A stretch of 64,000 bases of DNA from NCBI GenBank assembly GCA_002104935.1, contig MCGT01000035.1:186001-250000 (forward strand), read 5' to 3'. The notes beneath the pieces are model-generated. The model did not search any database, was not told where the DNA came from, and worked only from the letters and a program-made list of their open reading frames with translations. Shown here in pieces: positions 31,255 through 40,698 of this stretch. Position 1 is the first letter of the stretch, and the number at the start of each line of letters is the position of its first letter. The DNA comes from Hesseltinella vesiculosa. Its lineage: Eukaryota > Mucoromycota > Mucoromycetes > Mucorales > Cunninghamellaceae. A program made the translations under genes and the position numbers.

Positions 31255-31425
31255 ATGGCATTGAACAAGGTCGTTAACAAATTTGCCAAACGTGTCAACC
31301 CCCAGCCTGCAACCTCCTCCGACGACAAGGTACTTCGCAAGTCAGTCGAAGGCAAAAAGGAACCCAGCGTACCAGTGGTCCAAGATGCCCTGCTTGTCCG
31401 CTCTGCGTGCAACACTCCCCATTGA
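31255..31425 (+). CDS. Small protein, type 3 tail (singleton, 56 aa)
   Basis: Intronless, 56 aa. N-terminus MALNKVVNKFAKR (L3, V6, V7, F10), linker with Pro and Asp/Glu, tail PVVQDALLVRSACNTPH. The tail has the QxALLV start, the 14-residue length and the terminal His of the group A tail (QPALLVHVPLHTLH). TATAAAAG at 31174-31181, 81 bp upstream. Function unknown. Confidence 0.75.
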   Translation: MALNKVVNKFAKRVNPQPATSSDDKVLRKSVEGKKEPSVPVVQDALLVRSACNTPH

Positions 31426-32293
31426 TGCAGTGCACTCCCCCTAGCGGCCGTTTGCCACGGGCGCCAAACCGTATCTCCCAGCATTTGAATATACCTCACC
31501 ATACTTACATTCCTAATTCTAATAAACTAATTGTATGTTTATCTTCCATATAATGATCATGCGAAAGAGCAGATTCTTTTCTTCGAATTTAGTCCGCGAG
31601 GACGGAATTTTTTCCATTTTCAGCCTCCAGTGCAGAGGCGTTATCACTGATGCCGTCGATGTTATAATTTTATAATTTTTACTATTCATAATGTTGGACC
31701 CAATGGCGAGACAATATGTCCTAGCTTGAAACAAACTGGAATTAATCAAGAGATAAAAACAACACGCGGCGTGGCGACAATTCCCCCGCCTGTTCGCACC
31801 CAGACGGCCGGCCATGGCGGGCTTGTGAAAGAATGGGTCCAGGACAACAAGGTGAAATTTAAAAATAAACAAAAGCTGAGGTATGCCAAGTTGTCTTTTA
31901 ATTGTAATGAATGCTCTTTTCCAAGATCTCTTCTCTTGGCTGGCCGCGCTTTTCTTAAGCTGAGCAAAAAAATGAGAAGGGGCTGAATTGTTTGCCTGTG
32001 CCCTTCCCTCAAGCTGTGGTTATTGACTGCGTGTGCAATATCCATTTCATCGTGCTATATGGAGAAGAGAGAGGGCCCATGATGTAGTTAATGGTACAAC
32101 GAAACGTCAATGCTGTTACCATGCAGCAAATGATGCCCATTTTTGGAGTGGCGGAACATGAATTGATTTTGCTTGGTTTTGTTCTTAGGATTGCCAAGAG
32201 AGAAAGGTCAGAGCATATAAAAGTAGGGAGATAAACAAGGATCCACAGAAAAAAAATCCCCTCAAGAAAAAAAACTCTCTTCAAATAACAAAA
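31426..32293. other. Spacer with a relic of the group A promoter
   Basis: AATAAA for the preceding gene lies near 31521. On the minus strand, 31770-31960 resembles a decayed group A promoter: CTTAAGAAAAGCGCGGCCAG near 31941-31960 and a GTCGCCACGCC stretch near 31777 match the AAGAAAGGCGCGGCAGCCAA and GGTCGCCACACTTC parts of that promoter. The minus frame downstream (31519-31689, 56 codons) lacks the conserved tail and is not called. TATAAAAG for the next gene is at 32216-32223. Confidence 0.4.
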
Positions 32294-32464
32294 ATGCCCA
32301 TGAACAAGTTTATCCAAAAGTTTACCAGACGTGTCGGTCCCGAGAGCGTTGTGACTTCCAAGGGGGAACCAAGCAAACCTGCTCAAGTCAAGAAGGCCGC
32401 CAGTCAAAATGTTGTCATTCAAAATGCGGTGTTTTACCATATCCCTCGTCAAAATTACCATTAA
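32294..32464 (+). CDS. Small protein, type 3-like tail (singleton, 56 aa)
   Basis: Intronless, 56 aa. It starts MPMNKFIQKFTRRV (M3, F6, I7, F10 hydrophobic; K5, K9, R12, R13 basic). Linker Pro/Lys/Gln-rich. Tail VVIQNAVFYHIPRQNYH is a diverged version of QxAxxVHxPxxxxH. TATAAAAG 32216-32223, 71 bp upstream. Convergent with the 32797 gene (332 bp apart, no gene between). Function unknown. Confidence 0.72.
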   Translation: MPMNKFIQKFTRRVGPESVVTSKGEPSKPAQVKKAASQNVVIQNAVFYHIPRQNYH

Positions 32465-32796
32465 TGCGACACTTTTTTTTTGCGACCGACTCCATATTGT
32501 CTAGCTGTGAATGTCGCGTGCAGCTTCCTCCACTCATCCAATACCATCATTCAAGTCATTTATGCATTTCATAATTTCAAACTGCAGTAAAATTACTCCA
32601 TTTTTATGTGTATATGCGTTGCGGTATCTATGCTAGGAAATGCTGCAAACTTGCAGCGGCTCTAATAATAATAAAGAGCTCTAGTCAAAAAAGTATAGGG
32701 TCTTCGGCTGCAGTGCATTGTAGGTGTTCGTGGCGGAACCAATTGCAGCGGAATGAGATATATACGAGGCTTTGGAGTCGAATTTTGAAATTCCAA

Positions 32797-32958
32797 TCAA
32801 GCACGGAGTGTAAAGTATTCTATGCGACCAACCAAGGCGTCTTGGATGACGACTTTCTTGGTTTTTGATGCAGCTTTGTTATCCTTGTTATCCTTGGAGG
32901 AAGTAAGCTTGGGGAAGACACGCTTGGAGGATTTGCTAAAGATGTTTTTGAAAGCCAT
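32797..32958 (-). CDS. Small protein, type 1 tail (singleton, 53 aa)
   Basis: Intronless, 53 aa. It starts MAFKNIFSKSSKRV (F3, I6, F7), linker Lys/Asp/Asn-rich, tail VVIQDALVGRIEYFTLRA. TATA element (complement of TTTTTATAG) near 33029-33036, about 70 bp upstream. Closest in the N-terminal half to groups D and G. Diverges from the gene at 33709. Function unknown. Confidence 0.75.
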   Translation of the reverse strand: MAFKNIFSKSSKRVFPKLTSSKDNKDNKAASKTKKVVIQDALVGRIEYFTLRA

Positions 32959-33708
32959 GGTCAGAGGGAGGAGACTTTGAGATTCTTAAAGAGAGGATTG
33001 GATCTTGCTTTTCTCAATCCCTGACAGGCTTTTTATAGCACTTTTTTTTTTTTTTTTTTTTTTTTGACAATGAGTGATTTCGTGTTACCTGTAACTCGAC
33101 CGTAACCTCGGATGGGATGGTCCGCCAATCAGGATATCTTTGTCATCTCATCTCCACACTTCCCTAAAATATTTGTCATCTTTGGGCACGCGCCTGCATT
33201 GCTGTGGGGCATGCGCCACAAATCACGTATCTTTTTTGTTTGTTTGTGCTTCTGCGGTTGCCAGCCACGTTATTCGTTTGATGTGCATACCCTTATCAGC
33301 AAGATTAGATTGGCTGCGATTGGTAACCATTGCGTTGCTGTCATGGCCAAAAAAACAGTTATGTGTTGGGATGCAATAGTATGGCAATGAACTTCAGTAG
33401 ACGCAGGTCAAGGTCTAAGTCGACAAGAGCGACACGCTCGGTTCTTTTTCGCGTTTGGATCATGAAGAACAAAATGAAAATTAAGGTTCAAATTATGACT
33501 GACTGCCCAAAGAACTGTGCCAGGCTTACAAATGCTAGCGGAGATCAAGTGGAAGTTGCCCAGTTGGCGATCTCACCTTCCGAGGTCGCGGTCAACGAAG
33601 GGGGCTTGAAGTGGTTTAAAAACATATAAAAGAGGGGTGTCCGACTCGGTGTAAAAGGAATCAGCTAACTCCCCTCAAGAAATGCATTCCCAAGAATCTC
33701 TAAAGAAA
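32959..33708. promoter_or_regulatory. Divergent promoter, 32797 gene / 33709 gene
   Basis: 750 bp. Leftward side: TATA near 33029-33036 followed by a 25-base poly-T run near 33041-33065. Rightward side: TGTGCCAGGCTTACAAATG near 33517, GCGGAGAT near 33538, GTTGCCCAG near 33555, CCG-N6-CGG at 33580-33591 and TATAAAAG at 33625-33632. The element order matches the group F and C promoters. Confidence 0.6.
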
Positions 33709-33876
33709 ATGGTTTTTAAGGTCTTCCACAGTGGCAAACGTGTCAGTCCTCAAGCTGCCCTTAGTTCTTCCAAGGATACTTGCAAAACAAAAGTAGCCAA
33801 GAAGTTGACCAGAGAAGAAGACTCAGCACTTTACTTGGAAGCTCGTTACCATTACTTTTCCGTGGGTCGCATGTGA
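33709..33876 (+). CDS. Small protein, type 2 tail (singleton, 55 aa)
   Basis: Intronless, 55 aa from MVFKVFHSGKRVSPQAA to LEARYHYFSVGRM, nearly the same tail as group F. An in-frame ATG at 33682 would add nine residues. The second ATG is preferred because the leader CAAGAATCTCTAAA just before it matches the leader of the group F gene directly before its ATG. TATAAAAG 33625-33632. Function unknown. Confidence 0.75.
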   Translation: MVFKVFHSGKRVSPQAALSSSKDTCKTKVAKKLTREEDSALYLEARYHYFSVGRM

Positions 33877-34234
33877 TTTTTTTTTCACCGTCGTTTACAT
33901 GGCTCCATTCATCTGCATTTCCATCGTACATAGCCTTGCCTTTGTCGATTCATTTCCTTCTATCATAAATACCAATAAAGTGATCGCATCATCAACAATT
34001 AGATCAAGAATGAAGCGGTGAGAGGCGCATGATCTGTCATTTCTTTTTTACTGCCAATGATTCTCTCGCTGGTAAGCTGCAAACCAATTTTTTTCCAGCT
34101 AGCACGTGTCATTTGACAGCAAGTCATAGGGTTTATTGAGAGGAAACACTGGTGGGGAAGAAAAAAAGTGTACAATGAGCCAAATGCAGCAGAGGGTACA
34201 GGCAAGTGGTAGAAGGTTGATCGCACACGCAGAC
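33877..34234. other. Convergent spacer, no gene seen
   Basis: 3' flanks of the 33709 gene (AATAAA near 33973) and of the 34235 gene (TTTATT, complement of AATAAA, near 34133). Nothing else recognised. Confidence 0.4.
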
Positions 34235-34579
34235 TTAAGCACCGGTGTTGGTAGCATCCTTGCCACCACGTTGATGGGAGGCTTCAGGACCCATGGGATC
34301 AATGGAATGGTCAGGCACGCCGTGGGTATTGTTCATGGGGTCTTTGTAGGGACGGGTGGGTTGATGGTGGGTGTTGCTCATAGGGTCAACAGAGGGGCTA
34401 GGAGGGCCATGATTGTTGCTCATGGGATCGTTAAATCGACCTTCAACATCGGCATGGCTGCTGGTGCGCATGGGATCATTCATGTACCTTGGTGATTCTC
34501 CATTGTTGGCTGCTCCATGCTGTCCATCAGTGGAAGAGTGCTTACCAAACAATTTGGCCAAAGGGTTATGGATGGTCAT
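34235..34579 (-). CDS. DPM-repeat small protein, NTGA tail (114 aa)
   Basis: Intronless, 114 aa, the longest member of the locus. N-terminus MTIHNPLAKLFGKH keeps I3, L7, L10 and K13. The body carries five DPM units (NDPMRTS, NDPMSNN, VDPMSNT, KDPMNNT, IDPMGPE) and ends GGKDATNTGA. It forms a same-strand trio with 35287 and 36178, which share the DPMR/DPFR unit and NTGA end. The repeat count (five versus two) suggests internal repeat expansion. A typical TATAAAAG is not obvious in the 70 bp upstream. Function unknown. Confidence 0.72.
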   Translation of the reverse strand: MTIHNPLAKLFGKHSSTDGQHGAANNGESPRYMNDPMRTSSHADVEGRFNDPMSNNHGPPSPSVDPMSNTHHQPTRPYKDPMNNTHGVPDHSIDPMGPEASHQRGGKDATNTGA

Positions 34580-35286
34580 ATTCTTGGAAGAAAAAGACTG
34601 CTGTAAAAAATTGACCGATCAGGTTATGTACTTTTCATGTCCGAAACGTTTTTCCGCCACCAACGGCTGAAGGGATCAAAGAAAGAAAGTGACACCTGCG
34701 GGGGTTGCCTTTTTTGCAAGCGAGTCACATGCCACTGGAACAACGTTTTAGAGCCTCCTTTTTTATTTTTTGTTTTTTAGTTTTAGATTTCATTGATCGT
34801 GATGCAAAGAACGATGATGCAAACTGGCCTGGCTTGGGGATGGTTTATCACTTATCATGTACTCAGTTCATCTATGATCTCGCGTCAGAAGGAAGGAAAA
34901 AATACCCATGGTCAGGGTGCAAAGATAAGAGGGCCAAGCCAGGTTGAGATTTTACTCTTTTTAATCGTTACAGTATTTGATTTTGGACCGTCATTTCACC
35001 AATGAGATAAAGTAAAACCGAGCACGTCAGTGTTGATGCCATTGCCATGGAAGCCGAAAAAGCTAACAATGCGGCCATGAAAGAGCACCACAGACGCCTT
35101 TCTTTTTCCTTAGGCTTTCGAATCACTTGCGTGAAAAGGCTTCTTTCCAGACGTCCGCCAAACGTGGCAACCAGTGAATAAATACAGGAAGAATAATTGA
35201 GGGAATTTATTTAATGGGTATGTTATAGAGTGTCTATGTAGCGATAAGTGATAGGAAATCTGATACGACGTTGATAGGCAAACTTT
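34580..35286. other. Upstream region of 34235 gene and 3' flank of 35287 gene
   Basis: It contains CACATGCCACTGG near 34727 and a TTTATT (complement AATAAA) near 35209. No gene supported; frames at 34705-35005 have no family features. Confidence 0.35.
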
Positions 35287-35505
35287 TTAAGCACCAGTGT
35301 TGGTTACGTCCTTGCCGGGATTTCGGTAGTAGAGGCGAGCACCCATGGGGTCAAGGTACTGACCGACAGTATCAGGGTGACGGGTGGTGCGCATGGGGTC
35401 TTTCAGAAACTTGGTTTCGGCCAAACGGTCGTTGACTTGAGAGCCATTGCTATGGGCAGGAGTGACACGCTTGGTCCATTTGTTCAAGAGGGATTCAAAG
35501 GCCAT
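35287..35505 (-). CDS. DPM-repeat small protein, NTGA tail (72 aa)
   Basis: Intronless, 72 aa. N-terminus MAFESLLNKWTKRVTP matches the common amphipathic motif (F3, L6, L7, W10, K12, R13). Then FLKDPMRTTRHPD, VGQYLDPMGA and a PGKDVTNTGA end. TATAAAAG (complement) 35590-35597, 85 bp upstream. It links the NTGA genes to the rest of the cluster by its N-terminus. Function unknown. Confidence 0.75.
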   Translation of the reverse strand: MAFESLLNKWTKRVTPAHSNGSQVNDRLAETKFLKDPMRTTRHPDTVGQYLDPMGARLYYRNPGKDVTNTGA

Positions 35506-36177
35506 GGTAGAAATTTAGAAGTTCTTCTTGGAAGAGAGGAGGGTAGATCGAATTGATTTGGTTTTTTTTTCATGTCGCAACAAGATGCGCTTTTATACAG
35601 AGGAAAATGGGATCGCAGCAGAAACGTTTATCCGGAAAGAAGGAGTGCAGAAAATGAGCCAAGCCCGCTGGTGGATCAACGTTTTTTCGACACCCTTTGT
35701 GATACCTATATTTTCTTTGTCATGCAATTGCCGTGCATCATTCCTCGCAAAATAATGCGCAGATGACTACTCATTGGGCGGCCAATGAAGGCTTGGTGAC
35801 AAAGATTCGCGACAAGGAACATCATCTATTGATATTAAGCAGCATTGGCGCAGCTGGCCGACTTTTTCATACTCTCTTTATTATTTCATACTGAGCAGCA
35901 ACATGCCTTTTTATGGTCAATACTGCTATGTCTTTTTATTGTTTTGTGATTTCCGTAACAATTCTACCAAGCCATTAGAACGCCCGGGAAGGGAAGCGGC
36001 AACGAAAAAAAAAAAAAAAAAAATAGACCGAAAAATTAGCGCAAAATTAAAAATAGGAAAGCAAGGTAAGATCTAGTTTATTGGTATCGATGGATAAGAA
36101 TATTAGAATAGATAGTGGTTAAGTAATGAAGGATGGAGATATGTGATATGCAGTGTGGTTTTTAAAAGTGAAACGCT
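35506..36177. other. Upstream region of 35287 gene and 3' flank of 36178 gene
   Basis: TATAAAAG (complement) at 35590-35597 serves the 35287 gene. A poly-A run lies near 36005-36023. TTTATTGG (complement of AATAAA) near 36078 marks the 3' flank of the 36178 gene. No gene supported. Confidence 0.4.
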
Positions 36178-36411
36178 TTAGGCGCCAGTGTTGGTGCAGT
36201 CATAGCCAGAGTGATATGATGTGCGAGCACCCATGGGATCCACAAATCGGCCAACGACGTCAGGGCTTCGGCTTGTGCGGAAAGGGTCCTTCAAAAACTT
36301 GGTGTTAGCAGACATGGGAGCAATGCCTTGGGATTCGTGAGTGGAATTGCTGGGAGAAGAGTTGGGAGTCATGCGTTTGGCAAGCTTCTTGAAAAAGGTG
36401 TTGATGGCCAT
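36178..36411 (-). CDS. DPM-repeat small protein, NTGA tail (77 aa)
   Basis: Intronless, 77 aa. It starts MAINTFFKKLAKRMTP (I3, F6, F7, L10, K12, R13), has a Ser/Asn-rich linker, then FLKDPFRTSRSPDVVGRF, VDPMGART and the end YDCTNTGA. TATAAAAG (complement) 36488-36495, 77 bp upstream. Upstream lies CCTCGGTTAAAGG (complement, near 36520). Last small gene of the locus before housekeeping genes begin. Function unknown. Confidence 0.75.
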   Translation of the reverse strand: MAINTFFKKLAKRMTPNSSPSNSTHESQGIAPMSANTKFLKDPFRTSRSPDVVGRFVDPMGARTSYHSGYDCTNTGA

Positions 36412-37623
36412 TGTTAAGATAAATTTGTATTTAAGATGAGAAGTGGATTGGTATTTTTTTTTTTTTTTTCATTTGGGCATTGGGTTGCTTTTATACATTT
36501 TTCATTTTCTAACCCAGAACCTTTAACCGAGAGGCTGACACACCCCTTTTAGAAACACCTCTTGGAATCGCTTCAATGTTGAAGCGATGTCGGGGATTCA
36601 ATACCGATCCGTTGCATAATGACCATCCAAACAAGAAAAGGTGTCAGAACTTGCGTAGCCATGGGTGATTTTTTGATTATTTCATTTTATTATTTATTTA
36701 ATTATATTTTAGCATGTCGCCCATAGCTCCCACTGTAAAAAAAAATCGAGACACAGGCATGGAGTGATCCGTGGTGGACGTCCTCCCTTGAAAAAAATTC
36801 TCGTTCTCGGCAAATGGTTTTGTAGAGCCAATCGTATTGCTCCGCCTAATCGTTGTTACCAATCTGATTTGCTCATCGCTTGGGTTTTTTTCGCGATTGA
36901 CACACAGTGACAAATCAGTTGGCTGCGGGTAAGCACGGTTGTTTTTAACTAGGGTCGCGGGCGTTTTTTTTTTTTTTTTTCATTACCGGGCTCGTGGTCT
37001 CGTTGAATCTCAACTTTTTGGTTTATTTGATTCGGGAGGATATGGCAGGGAATAGCAGAAGGCACGTGCTAATTCGGAGTGATCAACCGTACAGTGGTGA
37101 ATTGGTACTGGAAGGTCGAGTGAAGTATCGATGAGGCGTGAATTAAAGAGGTAAGGTTCTCTTGGCTTTGATAAAAAAAAAGTAGATCGTTGTCAGTCAT
37201 TTTTGAGCGACCATTCTGGAATTTTGCATGGTTCAAACATTCACAAGAGATACGATGCTGAATACATCGAGCCCATCTGTGAAGATCACCAAGCCAGATA
37301 ACGTTTTGACACCACCAATCCGCCAGCCAAAACCGAAGAAGTCCGACATCGATGTCATTCCGTGCAGTAGGGCACATTCACGCCAGTGCTGATAGTGACA
37401 AGGCTTACTTAATTTTCTTTTCTTTTTTTTTTTTTTTACTAGTGCAGAGTTGTCTTAGCTTTCTTCGTAGATAATGCCTGGTCTAAAAAACAACCGTGTA
37501 GCAAGGGTACAAGCTTCAGTTAACATGGGCTCCACTGAAAAAATATGCAATAGGCTACTTGTTTTATTTTTCACAAGAAAGTCGCTAATAAAAACAAATA
37601 AAAAATAAAAAAAAAAGAGTGGC
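36412..37623. other. Boundary between microprotein locus and housekeeping genes
   Basis: It holds the promoter of the 36178 gene, a short inverted repeat GCTTCAA-TGTTGAAGC near 36569, poly-T runs and a diverged plus-oriented copy of the dispersed module at about 37205-37315 (GGAATTTTGCATGG, GATGCTGAATACATCGA, GTGAAGATCACCAAGCCA in order). No gene called. Confidence 0.45.
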
Positions 37624-40355
37624 CTAGTCAGCAGTGGATGTTGATCCATTGCCAAGGGCTGTCTTGTCGACTTTCCAGATGCGAGAAGCATACTGACCAA
37701 TGGAGCGATCGGAGGAGAAGAAACCCATGCCGGCGGTGCAACGAATGGATTTGGCAGCCCAGGCGGCTTTTTGCAAGAAGAGAGCATCAACGTCGTTCTG
37801 ACGTTTGATGTAGGCATCAAAGTCTTCAGAGATCAAGTAAAAGTCGCCACCGTACGTCAAGGTGTCAATGAGTGGGTTGAAAATCGAGGCGTCGCCAAAG
37901 ACGCCGGCTTGGATGGCATCCAACACTGATTGCAGGTTGGCATCCAGCAGCACGCCATGGTATTTCTGAGCATGGCGAATGTCGGCCACTTGGTCAGCGA
38001 GGGTACCGAACAAGAAGATGTTGTCTTCACCAATCTCATCGCGAATTTCAATGTTGGCGCCATCGACGGTACCGAGGATCAGGCCACCGTTGATAACGAA
38101 CTTCATGTTAGAGGTGCCCGAAGCTTCGGTGCCAGCGGTGGAGATGTGTTGGGAAATGTCGCTGGCAGGCACGATTTTTTCGGCAAGGGACACGTTGTAG
38201 TCGGGTAGGTAGACCACCTTGAGATGGTCGTCGATCACAGGGTCGTTGTTGACCACGTCAGCGACGCTGTTGATGAGCTTGATGACCAGCTTCGCAATAG
38301 CATAGCCGGGCGCGGCCTTGCCGCCAAAGATGACCACGCGAGGGGGTACACGGCGACGAGCTTCAGGCGACATTTGCAGAAGCACACGGTAGCGGTGGAT
38401 CACACCCAGGATGTTGAGGAACTGGCGCTTGTATTCATGCATGCGCTTGACTTGGATGTCAAACAGGGCGCGCGGGTCGACAGTCAGGCCGCAGTCGTCG
38501 CGGATCCATTGCGTCAAGCGCACCTTGTTGGCGTACTTGATGGCCATCCATTGCTGCTGGAATTCGAGATTGTCGGCAAATGGCGCAAGTTTCTGGAGCT
38601 GAGGAAGATCAGCCACCCAGTCCTCGGAGCCAAGGGTATGGGTGATTAGGTCGCGCAGGCCCGGGTTAGCCTGGTACAGCCATCGGCGAGGAGAGATGCC
38701 GTTGGTGATGTTGATGAACTTGTCTTTACCATAGTACAGGCTAAAGTCGTTGAACAGCTCCTTGACAACAAGTTCCGAGTGAAGGGCTGCCACTCCATTG
38801 ACCGAATGGGAGCCCACGACTGCGAGAAACGCCATCCGTACCTGCTGGGGACTGGCTTCTTCAATGATGGACACCCGGTTGAGCAGATCTCGATCACCAG
38901 GGAATTTTTCCTCGACTTTTTGCAAAAAGAACAAGTTCAGGTCATAGATAATCTGCATATGTCGAGGCAACACCTGTATGCCACCCGTAAAAAAAAAAAA
39001 AGGTGTCAGGGTTGACTCTTTTCTATTCGTAGCCGAGGGTTTACCTTTTCCATGACGTAGATGGGCCATTTTTCCAAGGCTTCGGGTAGGACGGTGTGGT
39101 TGGTAAAGGCAAAGGTGCGGGTGACGATGTCCCAGGCGTCGTCCCAGGCCAAGCCCTCGACATCGACCAAAATGCGCTGCAGTTCAGGAATGGCCAGGGT
39201 AGGGTGGGTGTCGTTGAGCTGAAAGGCAACCTTGTTTGGGAATTCCGACCATGGGCAGCGGTAGCGTTTGAAGCGATGGACCACGTCTTGTACACTGGCG
39301 CTGACAAAGAAGTACTCTTGCTTGAGGCGCAATTCCTTGCCGGCTTGGTGGTTATCGTTCGGGTAGAGCACCGACGTCAGCAAGAAGGCATCCTTGAGAC
39401 TGGCAATGGATTGGTCATAGTTGCCTTGGTTGAAGGCATCCAGGTCAAAGCCGCCATGGTGGGGTGGCTGGCTGGCCCAGAGCCGGATGTTGCCACAAAA
39501 GCCATCTTTCCCCGGCACCGGAACGTCGTAGGCGACAGCGCGGATCTTGTGATCGCTTTCCCAAAAGAGGCGGGATTCGCCCTTGTCGTTCATCTTGGTG
39601 GCGACATAGCCATAGAATTGCACGTCGTATTTGATGTCACGAGGGAATTCCCAGGGATGGTGGCGCATCAGCCAGTCGTCGGGGGCTTCGACCTGGAATC
39701 CTTGTTGCACAGATTGGCGGAAGAGACCGTATTGATAGCGCAGGCCATAGCCCCACATTGGCAAATCCAATGCAGCGGCGGCGTCCATATAACAGGCAGC
39801 AAGACGGCCCAGACCACCGTTGCCTAGGGCAGGGTCGCGTTCTTGTTCCAGAAGATCTTCGAGACGGAAGCCAAGGCCCTGGACGGCTTCTTGGTACGCG
39901 GTCTTCATGTGCAGCGCCAGCATGGCATTGTCCAAGGCGCGGCCAAGTAGAAATTCCATCGAAAGGTAGTAGACCCGCTTGGGGTTATCTTTGCGGTAGC
40001 GCTGTTGAGTGCGGTTCCAGTCGAGGAGCAGTTTGTCGGCCATGGAGTGGGCTAGGGCTTGATAGACAGCGACCTTTTCCAAGTTATGCTGGGTCCGGAA
40101 CAGGCTGGCGTTCATATGGTAGGCAATCGAGGCTTGCAAGGACGCAACATCCGTCTGTTGATTGGCCAGAGGCGATTGTTCCAGGGCTTTACCCCATTGA
40201 TCGAGGTATTCGTCCTGGAGCTTTTCATGCGTGGGCGTGGACGGCACGGTGCTGGCAGGCACAAGTTCTAGGTCGTCGTCATGAATCACAATGTTGGTTA
40301 GTCGCCTTGTCAGCTTGGGCATGGACAGGCGCCTTTGTGGCGTGGGGCGGGTCAT
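37624..40355 (-). CDS. GPH1: Glycogen phosphorylase
   Basis: Glycosyltransferase family 35 enzyme that releases glucose 1-phosphate from glycogen in the cytosol using pyridoxal phosphate. Two exons: 40355-39045 and 38973-37624, with a 71 bp intron after ATGGAAAAG that joins YVMEK to VLPRHMQIIYDLN. Product 886 aa, close to yeast Gph1 (about 900). Visible features: SMEFLLGRALDNAM near residue 130, ALGNGGLGRLAACY, and the PLP-lysine signature EASGTSNMKFVINGG in the C-terminal half. The start ATG begins MTRPTPQRRLSMPKL, a basic Ser-containing N-terminus where family members can be phosphorylated (inferred). It diverges from the pseudouridine synthase gene with 343 bp between starts. Confidence 0.95.
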
Positions 40356-40698
40356 TCTTGTACAAAAGAGTCAAATAAAGCAGTGGGAAAAAGAAAAAGG
40401 GCAAGAAGAAAGCGAGTAAAAAAAAAAAAAAAGCGGGTCGCCTTTTTTTTATGTGCTTTTTTTTTTCACAGACCCAACAAAAGATTTGTTGTTGCCCCTT
40501 TCTCCTTATATTATAATTTGACACAGGGTTTATTTTTATTGTTTTTATTTTATTCACACACAAAAACAAGATCGGCACTCCCATACATTAAAAACAGTTG
40601 ATCTAGTTATTCCATTTCTCCTGCCCTTTGCATTTTGTACGTTTTGGTCTTTTCTTTTTTTTTTTTTTTGGTCCTAGGACTTGATTGATACCGAGGGA
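40356..40698. promoter_or_regulatory. Divergent upstream region, GPH1 / pseudouridine synthase
   Basis: 343 bp of AT- and poly-T/poly-A-rich DNA between the two start codons. No specific site recognised. Confidence 0.35.

Noticed and set aside
31255..31425. Idea that the tail VRSACNTPH arose by a frameshift, because CTGCGTGCA (LRA codons) appears out of frame
   Set aside because: The tail aligns in frame with the group A tail (same length, same ALLV and final His), so a frameshift is not needed.
31519..31689. 56-codon minus-strand frame of the same length as family members
   Set aside because: Neither the amphipathic start nor any tail class is present, and the composition is AT-driven (many Ile, Asn, Lys).
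37930..40378. Long plus-strand frames opposite glycogen phosphorylase
   Set aside because: They are shadows of a strongly biased, well-conserved minus-strand gene.
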